Part shown: positions 5,073 to 5,544 of the stretch, one piece after another
How positions within the stretch are numbered: the stretch's first letter is position 1
How the letters are laid out: the number at the start of each line of letters is the position of its first letter
Assembly (NCBI GenBank): GCA_027364825.1
Contig: DAHXOM010000134.1
Span: 1 to 5,544, forward strand
Origin: a bacterium
Lineage (GTDB): Bacteria > JAMCPX01
Length of the DNA: 5,544 bases
Direction of reading: 5' to 3'
The notes under the pieces: model-generated
Told to the model about the DNA's origin: nothing
Databases searched by the model: none
The model's input: the letters and a program-made list of their open reading frames with translations, nothing else
Program-made: the position numbers and the translations under genes

Positions 5073-5225
5073 ATGTTGTGGACGATTGTTGTAATACTGA
5101 TAGTTCTGTGGCTGCTGGGGTTCGTGACGGGTTACACGATGGGAGGGTTGATTTACATCCTGCTGGTAATTGCAGTTATTGCGGTGCTGGTCAGAATCAT
5201 TCAGGGACCCAAAAGAGCTTCATAG
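5073..5225 (+). CDS. lmo0937-family small membrane protein (copy 2)
   Basis: This 50-residue two-helix protein begins MLWTIVVILIVLWLLG, has a YTMGG turn and ends RIIQGPKRAS. It is the paralogue of 2095-2244 and differs mainly in conservative hydrophobic exchanges. GGAGG (5063-5067) is 5 bases before this ATG. An in-frame ATG at 5037 would add 12 polar residues encoded by the ribosome binding site itself, so it is rejected. It has no leader of its own; expression would need read-through from the DUF3494 transcript or an unrecognised promoter in 5019-5060. Role unknown. Confidence 0.85.
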   Translation: MLWTIVVILIVLWLLGFVTGYTMGGLIYILLVIAVIAVLVRIIQGPKRAS

Positions 5226-5276
5226 CCTGCCGAGGTTATCACCCAATACAGAATGAGGACAGAAAAAAGGAGCAAA

Positions 5277-5516
5277 ATGAAACGATACACATTGACCGGC
5301 ATTCTTTTTATAGTGATTGGCATCTTTGCCTTCGCATATCAGGGCATCACTTCCACGCCAAGGGACAAGGTCATGAAGTCCGGTCCCATAGATATGACTG
5401 CCGATAAGACGAAAACACTCCAGCTGCCGCCGGTCTTAGTTGGCATTGTGCTCGCTGGCGTTGTTCTATTGCTTGATATGGTAAATAAGAAAGGCCGGCA
5501 AGAAACGAAACGTTAA
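5277..5516 (+). CDS. Small two-helix membrane protein, uncharacterised (copy 2, long form)
   Basis: The 79-residue product begins MKRYTLTGILFIVIG. Helix 1 spans about residues 7-24, a polar loop about 25-50 (TPRDKVMKSGPIDMTADKTK), and helix 2 about 52-69, ending in a basic tail KKGRQETKR. AAGGAG (5267-5272) lies 4 bases before the ATG, as in copy 1; the in-frame ATG at 5253 lacks such a site and is not conserved. The long loop is the main difference from copy 1. If both termini are cytoplasmic, as the basic ends suggest, the loop faces the periplasm. The long form is the one I recall seeing more often among similar hypothetical proteins, so copy 1 may have lost the loop; this is an inference. 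Confidence 0.78.
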   Translation: MKRYTLTGILFIVIGIFAFAYQGITSTPRDKVMKSGPIDMTADKTKTLQLPPVLVGIVLAGVVLLLDMVNKKGRQETKR

Positions 5517-5544
5517 TAAATTATGGATTTATGGAGAAATTAAA

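Larger units (their letters stand above)
5048..5516 (+). repeat. Two-gene small membrane protein cassette, copy 2
   Basis: This is the paralogue of 2070-2477. Shared non-coding sequence includes CCTCATAGA plus the A-rich GGAGGAAG ribosome binding site region, the intercistronic ACCCAATACAG, and AAGGAGCAAAATG at the second start. Unlike copy 1, the duplicated leader does not sit directly before it; the DUF3494 gene and a hairpin terminator intervene. Confidence 0.85.

Noticed and set aside
5517..5544. Start of another gene at the right edge (ATG at 5523)
   Set aside because: The frame from this ATG closes after six codons and no ribosome binding site precedes it.

Overview
The window looks like chromosomal DNA from a Gram-negative bacterium of moderate GC. 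Three things point that way: a lipobox-type lipoprotein, strong GGAGG ribosome binding sites, and an intergenic GTCATTGCGA...GAAGCAATC inverted repeat of a kind I know from Deltaproteobacteria, Nitrospirota and similar environmental lineages. No rRNA or other taxonomic marker is present, so this placement is an inference.

Left part (1-1493): the C-terminal two thirds of a P-type ATPase of the P3A (plasma-membrane proton pump) class, cut by the window edge just before its DKTGT phosphorylation motif. It is followed by about 600 bp without a gene (1494-2094). This holds a composite intergenic repeat (nested inverted repeat, degenerate 9-bp tandem repeat, GC-rich block; 1673-1870) and then a ~128-bp leader (1902-2029).

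Middle part: a pair of tiny membrane protein genes (an lmo0937-family protein and an uncharacterised two-helix protein), a universal stress protein gene, and a 43-residue Met/Trp/Gly-rich membrane peptide gene, all on the plus strand. A convergent 1-Cys peroxiredoxin gene lies on the minus strand.

Right part: a second copy of the ~128-bp leader (3931-4059), a perfect 20-bp palindrome, a DUF3494 (ice-binding-like fold) lipoprotein gene, a probable terminator, and a second diverged copy of the two-gene small membrane protein cassette.

The most notable structure is this double duplication. The same leader (about 80% identical by hand alignment) precedes two unrelated coding sequences, and the small-protein cassette occurs twice. 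In copy 1 the leader sits directly before the cassette; in copy 2 the DUF3494 gene lies between them. Together with UspA and peroxiredoxin, this suggests a locally expanded envelope or general-stress regulon. The proton pump could belong to the same pH or energy-stress theme, but only by proximity.
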